A DNA stretch of 64,000 nucleotides from contig JAUGWO010000088.1 of assembly GCA_049724395.1 (NCBI GenBank), positions 20,342 through 84,341 on the forward strand, in the 5' to 3' direction. Shown here piece after piece: positions 1 through 11,720 of the stretch. Source of the stretch: Spongospora subterranea f. sp. subterranea. Lineage: Eukaryota > Endomyxa: Phytomyxea > Phytomyxea > Plasmodiophorida. Under the pieces are notes generated by a model. The model was not told where the DNA came from and made no database searches. It saw only the letters and a program-made list of their open reading frames with translations. The number at the start of each line of letters is the position of its first letter. Position 1 is the first letter of the stretch. The translations under genes were made by a program, and so were the position numbers.

Positions 1-2640
1 AAGGAGGACGATCCCGAATATATCAACACATTGGACGGTGATGGTGAACCCAGTTCAACATATCGTAATCGACAGCTCTGAACGACGGGCCGGTGATAAG
101 TAACTTGGGTCAGCAATTATGATATCAATGGTGGAGTTTGTTCAGGGTGAGAATGGTGAAACTGCTGGTCAGGTATTTGGTGCCGATCCGAGTTATTGCG
201 ATCTGTCTAGTCGGTCAGCGATGTCCCTCGCAAAACATCGCAAAACAAGGAACTCGTCAACGTTCGACACTCAATGTGAAGGATCGCGTTCATCGCTCGT
301 GCAGTGCCGGTGTCTGGGATGATATCAACAGGATATGGCCAGGAATATGTGGGGGCTGCTTCCTCGATCATTATGACGACACAATCCTTGAGGATATCGA
401 AGGACCTGACCAATAAGGTCTGGACAGCAAGTTCTAAGGGTCGCTGACGTTCATGATGTGGTCCCTGCATTTGTGATTGTGAAATCGCATATTCGCTAGT
501 CCAAAATGCTTGACCGACTGGACCCTTTCATCAAACCGTCAGGATTAAAGGCGGCTGTGGGAAAACAGACTCCATGATAGCTCTTCCCCTCACAAATGAA
601 GGTGCATGTCCTGCCCGGGTTCATCTGTTTTCAACGGTCGATACAATTAGGCTTCAGCTATCACCACAAGTTCATGTTCGCTCGTCGCTACTACCGCCCT
701 CTGTCACTAGCTCCGACCAGGTGAAAATAACTGGTTTTGCCCTGGAGTTGCGGAAGGTGTTCAAGCAGTCCCTGCTCGTATTACTGTCCCCTTCCTGGCG
801 TTCTTTCCCTTGAAAAGGCACATTCGACAGGTGGCCATTTTGGGTGTTGGCCATGATGATACTGATCAGGAATTCGGTCGTGAAAATGCCAGTTCGTTAA
901 CGTCGATGTGGAGTATAACTTTATCTATCAGTTGATTCGGCAATCGTTTGAATACTTTGCCTTCGATTCTGCAGTTAGGTTCTGTTAAGCGTGATCCAGA
1001 TCTAGCAGGTCGGTGATCATCATCCCGATACTGCCTTGTTTGGCGATTCAGGGGGTCGGATAGTGTTTTGACGGGGGCGGTGGTTTCGGCAAAGATGGCG
1101 TTGCCGATCGATGATGCGAATCGAAACAGAAACTAGAGTAGGATCAGCTGCGGAAACCTGGTCGACATTAAACAACTAAATGATTCTTACGCGGCTGGAA
1201 AAGGGAACATTGGATAATTTGGACAATAGGCGTGGGTATTTTGGGGCCATCTTCAACACATTACGATCAGTTATACATTTATGATCGAGCCAACCGAAGT
1301 TGATGGTTAAAAAAATAGGCGGGGTGGCGCCAATGATGGTTGTCATTTTTCGTTGTCCACTCCGGCCATCGTGAGGATTTTCGACAAGTTCTATATGAGA
1401 TAGTGTCTCAAATAATGTTCAGTTAGACGATCTCATCACGTGATCCAGGTCCAGGCACCTTCTCAGAAAGGAACCGGTGGGTCGGTGGCTAACCAGCGCA
1501 ACGAAGACGACGTCAGGTTTGCCCGATGATCAGCGGGAAAGATGAAGAAAATGAGGCTGTGTGGGTGAGAGTTCCGCCCCCTCAGTAATATCGTATGACC
1601 CCAATTTTTCGAAAACGAATTGGTTCGTCACGTCTGTTCACCATTGCGAAGCTCAGTCTGTTCTGTGTCGAATCTGTTGAGCATTTCGTTGCCCAGACCT
1701 GCTTCACGCAATCACGATTCGTCAGCACCTTGTGTTGCGAAGAGCTGGGAAGAGATCGGGCCTAATTTCTGAATCACCAATGGAACATACAAATGCTCAA
1801 GACGTCGTTGTCGTGGATAAGCCGAGATGCGAATGATTTGCAGCTGCAGAGGATCTTGTCAATCGTCACTTATATCGTGACCCCAGAGACCTTGATCGTG
1901 AAGGAATCCAGCGACTAGGTCGTGTTATGATTGACGATCTACAGTATTTGCCCGATGATCGTATCCACAATCCCAAGCGAGATGCTCAAACCCGCTGTGC
2001 CAGCTGGTTTCCCGAAGTGAGCTGGGCAGTGATGACGAAAGGCATCTGATCGGCGAACAAAGCGGTCGATAATGTTCTAGTGTGACAAGGATCGCCACCA
2101 ACTTGAACATTTGCAACAGGGGCATGGCGAAGTCCATTTAGTTCGTGTCGGCAATCGGGAACAACAAAACAGACATCGACGTGCCTCTATTGCAAATGTT
2201 CAAGTTTGGGGTGGTCATGTGCAGTATTCAGTCATTAAACGTGCTGTAGGTAATATGTGGCGAGATCCCGCAACAGTAATCGTGATCGTCACGAATTTCA
2301 TTGTCAAACTAGAACAGCTGGTTTTGAAAACAGTTTTCGAAGTCCATTTACCCCGGGATGGAATTCGATGAAGCAATTCAAACAGGGTTGACGTCATTGT
2401 GTACGCATCACGTTCAAATTCGCCAGGCGCTAATTTATTTTGCTGGAGGCGGTGATTTCGCCATTTTCTTTCCAGATATGGCCGAACTGTTCCAGGTAAG
2501 AGAAAAATGTCGCACGCAACTGGTGACAAGCACTTGCTCACGACGAGCGCCATCGATTCCCTGGACTCCATTTTACTGGAATTTCACAGTAAAATGATAA
2601 ATCAACAACCCAGCCGGGTAGCGCCAGGAGAAAAGGGGTT
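1..2640. other. No supportable gene; mostly decayed or intergenic DNA
   Basis: No reading frame here shows a known domain, and the frames are short and interrupted. Frame 1 is open from the window edge to about position 87 and is acidic (DGDGEP), so the 3' end of a gene or element lying outside the window is possible. An imperfect 25-bp inverted repeat (23 of 25 matching) pairs 2100-2124 with 2182-2206. Similar acidic scraps occur at 5.8-6.3 kb, so this may be old element sequence; that is inference. Confidence 0.4.
2100..2206. repeat. Short inverted repeat (25-bp arms, 57-bp loop)
   Basis: The arm at 2100-2124 begins AACTTGAACATTTGCAA and the arm at 2182-2206 is its reverse complement with two mismatches. 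It could be a fragment of a miniature inverted-repeat element; there is no coding content in the loop. Confidence 0.55.
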
Positions 2641-2733
2641 TGACTGACAGGGTTGACTCAGGGTCGGCGGCCTTCTTACAGTCATCGGTCAGCAGTCAAA
2701 GGGAACGCACAAGGTACACTGAAGATACTTTAA

Positions 2734-2923
2734 CATACAGTGGCTGCGGCCCTTTCATACAGTGGCTGCGGCCCTTTCATACAGTGGCTGCGGCCCTTTC
2801 ATACAGTGGCTGCAGCCCTTTCATACAGTGGCTGCGGCCCTTTCATACAGTGGCTGCGGCCCTTTCATACAGTGGCTGCAGCCCTTTCATACAGTGGCTG
2901 CGGCCCATTCATACTGTGGCTGA
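2734..2923. repeat. 22-bp minisatellite, eight full copies plus a partial ninth
   Basis: The unit CATACAGTGGCTGCGGCCCT plus TT repeats head to tail at 2734, 2756, 2778, 2800, 2822, 2844, 2866 and 2888. Copies 4 and 7 carry CTGCAG in place of CTGCGG, and the last full copy reads CCATT in place of CTTT. The unit has no stop in any forward frame, so all three frames stay open through the array and would read a 22-residue period. It lies about 110 bp upstream of the start of the next gene and is probably not translated. Confidence 0.9.
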
Positions 2924-3034
2924 ACCAGGTCACTTATAATATCACTTAACCTTCAAAGGGCGTCCGGTCCAAGCGGCTTATTGTTCCGCCATAGCTGTCC
3001 TGCCCCTAGTTTGCATCGACCAGAAGCGCTCGCC

Positions 3035-3734
3035 ATGTGTCTCTTTCCTATGGGCGGGGGTGCACCCCAGCTTCTCATATCGCCCTCGCCGAAAGCGTTA
3101 GAACTGGCGTCACGATTCAAAATTATCCTCCTTATTCACGCCTTACTTTTGATTCCGATGGTCGTTGCTGGAAATGCTATCTATAACATCATCAATCTCG
3201 TAGGAGTAGGTCTAGGGTAATCTTTCGCGGGTTTGTCTCTAAGAAATTACTTATCTGTTGGACTAGATACTGGGCTATTCGTAATCCAGATGGGTATGAT
3301 GTGCAGAAGATTCCATGCTACGCCATTCTTTCTGCCTTCAATTGCTATCTTAACCTGTCAGATATCATCAGAGCGAGCTTGTTCATATCCAAATCTCCGA
3401 ATTGGTACATGACAACATTAGTTGTATGCGTTTTTTTCTATGTGATCTCCATAGCGTCATCGTTTTATAGGTTGTTGGACCATTTGCTGTTATAATCGGT
3501 GTTGTTGGCGTTATCGTAAGCAACGCTCTCTACAATGAGCTTCGAGAGCTGCTCAATCGTGACGGTCTTGGATCGGTCTTTGGAGGCCCTCCTCAAGCAC
3601 CCGCACCTCAACAGCAGAGCTTTCCGCCTCCTGGCGATGCTTCTTACCACCCATCTGGCCGGCCAAGTGGAGCAGCACCATCTGGGTTCAAAGCATTTTC
3701 TGGTCAAGGGCATAAGCTCAATGGAAAAAAGTAA
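3035..3734 (+). CDS. Four-helix membrane protein with Pro/Gln-rich tail, family unknown
   Basis: Three exons (3035-3216, 3267-3420, 3471-3734) joined by two introns of exactly 50 nt give about 199 residues. Both introns have GT and AG ends and restore frame (phases 2 and 0). The protein has a short N-terminal segment, then hydrophobic stretches near residues 30-50 (ILLIHALLLIPMVVAG), 50-65, 80-100 and 112-132 (FAVIIGVVGVIV). The soluble tail is rich in Pro, Gln and Gly and ends in Lys. The first ATG of the open frame (MCLFPMGGG) is chosen as start. I do not recognise the family; the topology resembles small tetraspan vesicle proteins, but no signature proves it. A further stretch of about 20 codons near 3870-3933, preceded by an AG, could be an alternative last exon. 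Confidence 0.7.
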
Positions 3735-4517
3735 TGATTATGTATTTAATTTAAACCATATCGGTGTTAGCTTACTGTAATCATTATTTTCTGATCATGA
3801 GACTGATCTTGAGAAGTGGGTTTCTAACGTACACATATAAGATTTTGTGAAATTTTTGTCAATCGCAGAACAGTGCAGCATACTTTGACGACAGAAAGAC
3901 AGCAATTCGTTATGGAGCTAAGAAGTTTATATAATGTGCATATGGCAATTATGTTGCTCTGTTCATGTTTAACTTTAACCCAACGACCGTGCCAGGGAGC
4001 CGTTGTCGAAAAGCTATTCCATTCCAGCAGCAGCCTTGAAATAAACGACACCTGGACAGAAACATCCCGTTATTAAAAAGGTGGTGCGATGGGCAAAATG
4101 AAACTTCTGTAATTGATCAGTGCTGTGATCGTGGACGAATCACAATTTTTTAGAAACCCGTTGTGTCAAAGGCCTTTTGTGGATGTTCGAGAAAACGGCA
4201 TGCCTTCGTATCATTGCACTTATTGGATCGAAAGGCGGCGTTAATTTTCTCAATGAAAGACATAAATGTCGGGATCAAACGACATTGAAACCCATGATAT
4301 CTGGTCCGATATCGGACCGGAGTGATAATTCTCTGCATGATCGTGATGAACCTCCAATGGGACGGTGTGTGTGTGTGTGTGTGTTGGCCGTGACGTTACT
4401 TACATCCGGCGACTAAGGCGGCACATAACACACAGAGACAGCAACCCCCATCACTATCCCTATACAGCACCCACTCTATCAGCTCATTCCGCTTTCATCA
4501 CATCATCTGTACCGCCA
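3735..4517. other. Intergenic region with a (GT)n tract
   Basis: No conserved coding sequence was recognised. A (GT)10 microsatellite lies at 4365-4384. A short open frame near 3868-3933 may be a leftover exon of the upstream gene. Confidence 0.4.
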
Positions 4518-4838
4518 TTACTTATCGTCTTGATCACCGCCTTTCGGCGCTTTATCCTTCGATGGTGGCTGCTGTTGTGGCTGGTACCCGGGCCCTGGCA
4601 TCTGCTGCTGCTGATAGGAGGGCATCTGTTGTTGCTGGGGGTAGGCAGGCCCTGGGATTTGCTGCTGATACATGCCGGGCGCTGGTTGCTGCATGTAGAC
4701 GACGGGTTGCTGTGCCTGTGCATATCCAGGAGCGGCCATGAACCCAACCTGCCGGAACTGGCCATCAGGACCTTGTTGGTAGACGGGCTGTTGTCCAGGC
4801 GCCATCATGCCTGGAGGATAGGGGGTGCCTGAAATCAT
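4518..4838 (-). CDS. Small Pro/Gln/Gly-rich disordered protein, or last exon of a longer gene
   Basis: A minus-strand frame of about 106 residues starts at an ATG at 4838. It is made almost wholly of P, Q, G, Y and M, with repeated YQQQQ, PGPGY and PAPGMY units, and ends in a charged SKDKAPKGGDQDDK tail. Such composition is typical of intrinsically disordered, prion-like tails. The frame stays open upstream of the ATG for about 60 more bases (to about 4905), so this may be the 3' exon of a larger gene; I could not find a convincing upstream exon. The tail composition recalls that of the membrane protein at 3.0-3.7 kb on the opposite strand. Confidence 0.5.
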   Translation of the reverse strand: MISGTPYPPGMMAPGQQPVYQQGPDGQFRQVGFMAAPGYAQAQQPVVYMQQPAPGMYQQQIPGPAYPQQQQMPSYQQQQMPGPGYQPQQQPPSKDKAPKGGDQDDK

Positions 4839-4839
4839 G

Positions 4840-5820
4840 TCGAATATGCAGGTGTGTGATGACCGGATTGTGTACCTCACCCAGCTATCGATCCCTTTGA
4901 GGTAGTGTCGGCCAGATCTTCAAATGGATGCCCGGATCTGGTATTGCTCGTGACTCTCAATTATGGGCCGCTTTAATGATTAATTCACCTGTTGCCCGAA
5001 CCTGTCGAAACCTGTGCAATTCTGTCGTTGCACTTTTGTCTTTTTTGATTTTGTATAAACAAATGATAATGTTCTGATTTATCAGGTCTAGTTCTAATTC
5101 ACAGGAGTTCCATTGTCAACTCGCCATTTTCTGTTGAGTTGCAAGGCCTGAGAAGACCCACCAATTAGGATACGCTCAAGTTTTTTTTTTTTGGGTTTTC
5201 TCATTCAACCGCACTGTATCGAGGCGATTAACGGTAATGGTGAAGACTGTTCAACAATCACATCTCATCGGTAGTTTCATTTGATTATTTCATCGTTGGT
5301 CATTACGACCAATATCTGTCCGTTTTGTCGTCAATCTACCTAGGACGAAACCGCTCCCAAATCATTACGTTCATTTTCCTAAAAACGGAACGGTTCCATC
5401 GTGTGAAGAACAGTAACTTTGGCCGATCCTGCTGTGGGAACGGCCGCCGATAATGGTCCTATGGTGATGAACAGGGCGGATTGTTGGACGGATCAGGAAC
5501 AATAAAGCGCAACACGGTCAACACAGAATTCGATCTCGGCGGAATCTGAGTAGCGAGGAGTAAAATACTTCATGATCACGGCACTCAAAACAGCAATGAA
5601 AAATGTGCCATTGGATCATTTCCAATCTGTTAGATCTGATGATATTGAAGAAAAATGTTGATATTGACCGAAATGGTCAAAATGAATGAAGGAACGCTGT
5701 GTCCTTAGGAGAAACACGATATGCTGTTTATTGTGGGAGTCTGTGATCTCGGTCGGCCGAACAACACTGATATTCTTCATTAGGTATCGGCGACTAATCA
5801 CACGAAAACAATATCATCGA
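4840..5820. other. Non-coding stretch
   Basis: AT-rich sequence with a T10 run near 5181; no frame with recognisable content. A 20-base match in spirit to the first 60 bases of the window (a GGTGATGGTGAA / GGTAATGGTGAA context) hints at shared old repeat content but is too short to rely on. Confidence 0.3.
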
Positions 5821-8640
5821 TATGGAGCGGACGAAGTTATCGAAATGCCTCTTTGAGGAACACTCATTGACAGAGGTTGAGGAGGTGGCGTTGGCTAAGA
5901 GCATTGCTGAGGAGGCGATGGCCATGATCATTGTCGGGGAGACGGTCACTAAGATCAATACTGTCGTGGCTAATTCTCAACAGCGAAAACGGCAACCAGA
6001 TGGTCAAACAAGTTCTACACGATCAGGCCTGATATTGACAATGATTGTATAGAATGGGAGACGGAGCCAGATTCGAAACGGAGCGCGACAGACTCATTGA
6101 GGGATTTGGAGACGACAGTAGATGGTGATGTTGAAGAGCCGATTGTCAACAACGATGATGACGGTTGGAATAACAATATCATATACTCGTTGATTGGTAA
6201 ATTAAAGCTCATTCTTTAGTGTTGAACGAGGTTGATCCCGACGTGACGTATTCAGCGGCGACACATTTGACAGAATCTGTCGACGGTGATCATCATGCAG
6301 AGCAGACACTGTACGTGAACGAGAATGATCGTGACGTTCCTCTCTATTAATTGGAGCCCGATCTTTCTCGATACACATGTTCGAAACCAGCCCATTTCCT
6401 ACTGATGCTGTAAAATTACGGAACCTGCTCATGACTATGACCTGCTTTTCAACATTCTAAACCCATTTCTGAGACTAATTGCGCCATCGGTTGTTCATAA
6501 TCGCTGGCCTTGGGGTGATTGTGTTATATAAACACCCATTTTTTCATAAATGCGGCCACGTTCATGAATAGATTCCTAATCTTCTGTTGTTGCCCCGCGT
6601 TCTGTACGATGAATTACTGCTGTTGCTCCTTTAAGTGACCAACGCGATCAGCCCAAGAGGGTCTGTGTCGGCTTAGGAACCTGTGGATTTAGACGAGTAA
6701 ACCACAACCGCTGCCCCAGCCGATTACACTTCCGACGGTGTAGCTCGCCAACTGGATCTTCATCGGAATCGTTGGTATTCCGATATCATTAATGAATGAT
6801 ACGTTTTTGGCGCAGAGTTCCTGTTAGCTATCGATGAAGGAGGTATTAGGTCAATTGGAAACAGATCACGTCGCCTTTCTTGATATTTCCTCCAGATATC
6901 CTGATGAGAATGCAGATTATGACGTGTCAGAAATGGAACAATGTTCGATCAGTAGTAGCATTCTTCAAAAGACCCATGATTGGACTGTGTCGTTTGAGAA
7001 CCAAGCATGTGCTACATATTGGCAATACTACTGGCGCGATTGATTAAGTGATGTTGGGCGATTGCTCTATCAATCGATTCCATATCGGAATTACCATCAT
7101 TAGTTCTAGATATACTGGTGTCGATAGGACAAACGATGACATTATGGCTTCCGGGCTCCGAACCGAACGAGAACCCGTATCGAATAGATAGTTCACGTGC
7201 TCTTTTCAGACGAACATCAATAATATTGGTTTCAGTATCATTTGCTGCATCAGTATTCAACGTTGATTCTTGACGCGCCTATCTTGAGGAAGTGTAATTC
7301 CATCAATATTGTCACGATAGAGAGTTGCATGTCGTTGTATTCGTCAAAAAATTTGGGAATGATCTTGCTGAAATCGAACGAATCTTCCGAAGGCGTTCAA
7401 GACGATCTCCGCTGGTTTGAAAAAAAATCACGTCTCTGCTGATCAAGAATCTTCGCTCGATGATGTCCCATAATCGATAGCCCTGTTGACGGTCTGCATA
7501 TCCAACAAACGCACATCGTTGAGCTCTTGCACCAAGGTCTTTCCTCTTTGATCAGTATTCGATTCCACGAGTCACATCCAAATACTCGAATATGGGATAA
7601 TTGTGGTTTCCTTTCAAAAAGCCAGGGTTTTCCCTATGGATCGGTGAAATCGACGATTCAAGAGATAACCTGCCGTATTAACAGCATCGGCTCAGAGCAT
7701 TTCAGGCAGCTTTGCATTCGGCCTCATCGCCTCCGCTGTCTCCATTATGGCACGATTTAATCATTCAGCAACACCATTTGATTCAGGAGATCCGATGATT
7801 GATTCCACAAGAACGATAATAATCCTGGATAATTTCCGAACAATATTCACCACCACCGTCACTCTGAGATCGAATTGGATTGATTCTCTGTGACCCTGAT
7901 CTAACAGCAAACCTTGGCTGCATCTCAGGCTTCAAGTTGTTCGATCCCTCCGATTATCGACTATCTTGTAAAATTATGTCAATAAATATGATGAATTACT
8001 TCAATTCTGACTTGAAAGGAAGTGGCAGCGGCCCTTTGTATCGGAGAAGACCAATGTCAGGGATGTTGAACTCCGTTCTGATGGATTTCGAGCAAGAAAT
8101 GGTGCTCTAGCCATCTTTGCCAGAATACATGCCTCGCAGGTCTCCTCTTTTCCCCTCCTTGTTTTGAAGAGTTTATAATTCGGATACCGTTGGAGTGTTC
8201 TTCAGCAAGAAGTTCAAAATAGCGATCTTGATGGATGCCCTAATCTCTGGTGCCATCTTACCCTGATTCCCGATGAAGTTCGTGCTTGAAAATTTGCCCG
8301 AGGCTGTTCAGGTGACACGTTTGTAGTTTTAGTGTCTCGTGTCACCTGATGAACACCCTCGGGCAAATTTTGCAGCACGAACTCCATCGGGAAGCGGGAC
8401 AAGGTTGGCACCAGAAATTAGTTGTATTGCCATTTTGACACTCATCGCATGGAATCGAGTATAAACCATTAATACTTGGAATATGGGTTAGGCCAGTTAT
8501 AGTATGGACCAAGATAAGTAATTTGGAGGGAAGACATTGATTGGCAGGTTCGACTGTTGCTATATACTCATTCATTGAGTCTAACCCTTGCTCTATTGGG
8601 AACACGTTCTTGAGTGCGAGATTACATTCCTGAAGACCTG
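5820..8640 (-). mobile_element. Ty1/copia-family retrotransposon fossil
   Basis: Reading on the minus strand from high to low coordinates, pieces of a copia Pol appear in family order: protease-like sequence near 8640-8430, a GAG-pre-integrase motif (WHQRLGHPS, 8217-8255), integrase zinc-binding cysteines near 8060-8130, integrase core pieces between 7900 and 7560 (NGVAEWLNR), and the connector before reverse transcriptase near 7450-7510 (FVGYADRQQGYRLWD). The lower boundary is uncertain; 5820-7000 holds only weak acidic scraps. No terminal repeats were found. The copy is heavily broken (more than ten interruptions) and looks old. An inverted repeat at 8241-8419 has duplicated part of the motif region. 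Confidence 0.65.
8241..8419. repeat. About 75-bp imperfect inverted repeat with 17-bp loop
   Basis: The arm at about 8241-8319 is the reverse complement of about 8336-8419; the best part reads CTCGGGCAAATTTTG on one side. The left arm carries the copia WHQRLGH coding sequence on the minus strand, so the right arm holds an inverted partial copy of the same fossil segment. The transcript could fold into a long hairpin. Confidence 0.8.
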
Positions 8641-8938
8641 TAGTAGACAACCGCCTCCTGAGCGCATGCCAACCTTGGTCTGTCGGATCGGTTTCATCAC
8701 AACAACACTGAAAATATCGTCGGCGACGGATCGTGACAGCGATAGAAGTGGTTGATACAAACTGCGCGACCCTGGAGTGTACACATAGCCACTCTACATC
8801 AGTGCCGTGTTGTGTGTTGATGGGGTCAGGCCAAGACCGGAGAAAAATTGTCCGGGACGTTATCGCCAGGAGCCCAGGACAGCCTGGTCGGAGTTTTAAT
8901 TCACTCCGAAATCGTTTCTGGAAACGGCAGCGAAAGGG

Positions 8939-11077
8939 ATGGAGGCTCGTCGTCTGTTTTCTGGGCAGCAGCGAACAGTCGACGCAGACTCCTCCTTGCC
9001 GTTTGTGAACAGGTATCAGCGTCAGTCTGTCAAACCTAGGCGCAAGCTTCCACAATACGCCCTGATTGTCGTCGCGCTGTTATTGTTTGCTACGACAATA
9101 TTTCAGGTATGTCACGCTAACTGAAATCGGACAGCGACAATACTGATGCGGTTGCAGCTAAAACGCATCACACATGTGGCAACGTTCAAGCCAATTTTCT
9201 CAGGGAGACCGCAAGATATGGCATTAGTTATTCTGACTCGTAATCGTCCTTTCTACCTGAAAGCGGTTTTAGATCACGTTTTTCAGCTGCCAAATGACGA
9301 CCTAACTGCTGTGAAAGTTTATGTATCTCAAGATGGTCTCGACCAAAAAACCGTGGAACTCGTGGAACAATATGCCACTAAACTGACTCACATCCGAAGG
9401 TCCAATTTCGAAACTGTGAGCTGATCTCCATCGGAAATATGGTCAAGTCTGTGTTGATCAGATTATTCTCAGGCGTCCACATCGAGTCTATCACGACATA
9501 TGAAATGGACGTTAGACACGTTATTCTTCGAGAGGCAACATGGGCATGTTATCATTTTAGAGGACGACCTCATTGTCTCTCCGGATTTCCTGTCCTACTT
9601 TCGTTATGCTGCTCCTCTTTTCTTACACGATCCAAGGTTTGTTGTTGTTTTTCTCGGACAATCGCCTTGCTGAATTCTCGCTTGTTCAGGCTGTTATGTG
9701 TTTCAGCTTTCAATGATAACGGGGTCAAGCGATTTGCTAACGACCCCTCTCGACTGTTTCTAACAAATTTCTTCCCTGGCCTGTAAGTGCAATTTTTGTT
9801 GTCGTTTACAAGACATGAGTTATATTTTCAGTGGATGGATGATTCCAAGATCGATATGGAAACAGTTATCACCCATATTCCCTGACAATCATTTTGATTG
9901 GTGGATGAGGTAGGTAATCTCAACCGGATCCCCGAATTGCCTGACTAGCATTCGTTAGGTTTGCGTCGGATTTGCAAACGCGGCATTGCTTAGCACCTGA
10001 AGTATCAAGGACTCTGCACATCGGCAACGTCGGATTGAACGTTGGGAGAGAACAGTATACGGAAGGATTTGTGGATTCAGATTTTTCTGTCAACCAGTCA
10101 AGTATTGGGTCGGATGGATTTTATCGCGTAGAACATGTGTTTCTTGGCATGTTGTTCTTTATGACTAAGCACAGCATTTCAAAATAGGGTGAAGCCAGCG
10201 TATCTTTTCCTTCTGTCGAATCAATGGTGCGGTCCGAATACGAAAGCAGATTGACCGAGAGAATCAACAATGTCGACGCCACAATTGACCCCAACGACTC
10301 GGATCAAATTCGACAACTCCTTGTTGATCACAACAATATGCCCGATGAGGGCTCGAACAAGACTGTTCTGGTGAGTGGGTTTTTCTGCATTGTGTTCCGA
10401 ATATTGGTTGCAGTGCTTACCTGTTTTTGAATAGATTTTGTTCAAAAATTCTCAGGAATTTGATGCTGTTTCGGCCATAATTCCTCTCAATCATGAGAAC
10501 GAGCGTCGAGGGTTTTATCGAGGTTTCGCTTCTGCCTCGGTCCTCAATTTTCGTCTAACACGATACTTGTTAGGGGTCACTGAATTTACGCTGCCCTTCA
10601 ATAATGGCCAACTGCTTCTTGCTGACGCTCAGAAATGTGTGTTTTTGGAACCTAAACATCGACATGTTCCAGGGAAAGTTATTGCTGCTGTTGCCGGAGA
10701 TAAAGGGCAATCATGCACTGATGCTTGTGCAGCTAGGCAATTTGTCTGCGATCCAACAAGGTTTAGAGACGTAGCACTTGGTAAGCCCATAGGTTTATAG
10801 TTTTGGGTGATTTATGGTTTTCTCAATCTGGTTCAACCTAGGATCTGTGATTGAGCAGCATTTCCCCTGCGAACGTGACATGTGGTAAATACCCTTTGAA
10901 CGAGAATAGCGCTGAGATTTTGCAGTTGAGCGATTTTCCAGGTCCGTTGATCACAATCCTGCGAATCCCAGATACGTTCGTGAGGGGACATGCTTTACTT
11001 CTTCAGCAGAACACGGCGACTGTGATGCAGTCGACTATTACTCATATCGTTTATGCCCATGCTCACCCAAAATATAA
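8939..11077 (+). CDS. MGAT1: Alpha-1,3-mannosyl-glycoprotein beta-1,2-N-acetylglucosaminyltransferase (GnT-I)
   Basis: Transfers GlcNAc from UDP-GlcNAc to the alpha-1,3 arm of Man5GlcNAc2 in the Golgi, opening hybrid and complex N-glycan synthesis. Ten exons: 8939-9106, 9158-9415, 9473-9636, 9690-9782, 9832-9909, 9959-10136, 10188-10370, 10435-10780, 10842-10884, 10942-11077. The nine introns are 49-64 nt, and the product is about 548 residues. It is a type II membrane protein: about 38 cytosolic residues, then a signal anchor near 39-55 (ALIVVALLLF). The GT13 core begins with ALVILTRNRP; the metal-binding EDD is at residues 172-174 (ILEDDL), followed by CVSAFNDNG, FFPGLGWM, DWWMR and PEVSRT, all in family order. 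Beyond the core is a C-terminal extension with a Cys-rich part (GQSCTDACAARQFVCD and LCPCSP). Start chosen as the ATG in frame with the anchor. Confidence 0.95.
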
Positions 11078-11214
11078 ATTCTATTGCAATGCATACCTGG
11101 ATTTCTGTTGTCTGCGATCAATGGTTACGTGTTTGTGTCTGAGGCCCATCAAACTCGAATAGAAGCGCCTTTTGCCACCGATTTATTCATCGGTTCTTCT
11201 CAAGAACAGTCTTT

Positions 11215-11720
11215 AGCGTTATCTATCCGATCACAACAGCACAACAATCTATCCTTTCTACGCTCTGCCTGCCGCGCATACTGTTCTTTTAGTGATTGTC
11301 GACCAATGAAAACATGTCGTTGCGATTGCCCAGCGGTCGTCTGGATCAACATCCAACGTCTAACATCTGCTTTCCTGGAATGGACGACACCTACATCTCG
11401 AATACACGGAAGGAGAGATTCAATCATGGAAGACAGGCACTTTCCCCAACGAATTCCTCTCGTAGACAGAGGCACACATACCAGAAGCGGTTCAAAAATA
11501 CCTGGAAGGCGAAACGGGACTGTGCCTGTCTTTCATGATCGAATCTCTTTTTTCCTTTACTCGAGTGCGGTCCTTTCCAGGAAAGCAGATGTTGCTGTAG
11601 ACGTTGTAAATTGATCCAGACGGCCGCTGGGGCAATCGCAAAGATATGTTCTCATTGATCGACAATCACTATTATAATGATATGTGCGGAGAGGATTGAT
11701 ATTGTAACAACAGTGTCAGT
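11215..11720. repeat. Large fold-back (inverted-repeat) element
   Basis: Sequence from about 11290 to 11445 is the reverse complement, at roughly 80-85% by eye, of about 11525-11672, around a centre of about 75 bp. Matching landmarks are AGTGATTGTCGACCAATGA on the left and its complement at 11653-11672, and GCAGATGTT / AACATCTGC. Similarity weakens outward to about 11215 and 11720. The open frames on both strands across it are by-products of the arms. It lies just 3' of MGAT1 and may be a non-autonomous element. Confidence 0.75.

Noticed and set aside
8342-9055. 237-codon minus-strand frame
   Set aside because: It overlaps the MGAT1 first exon and the copia fossil; only its lower part has copia-like content and the rest is a chance extension.
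11084-11614. 176-codon plus-strand frame and its minus-strand partner
   Set aside because: Both are by-products of the inverted-repeat arms and lie beyond the MGAT1 stop.
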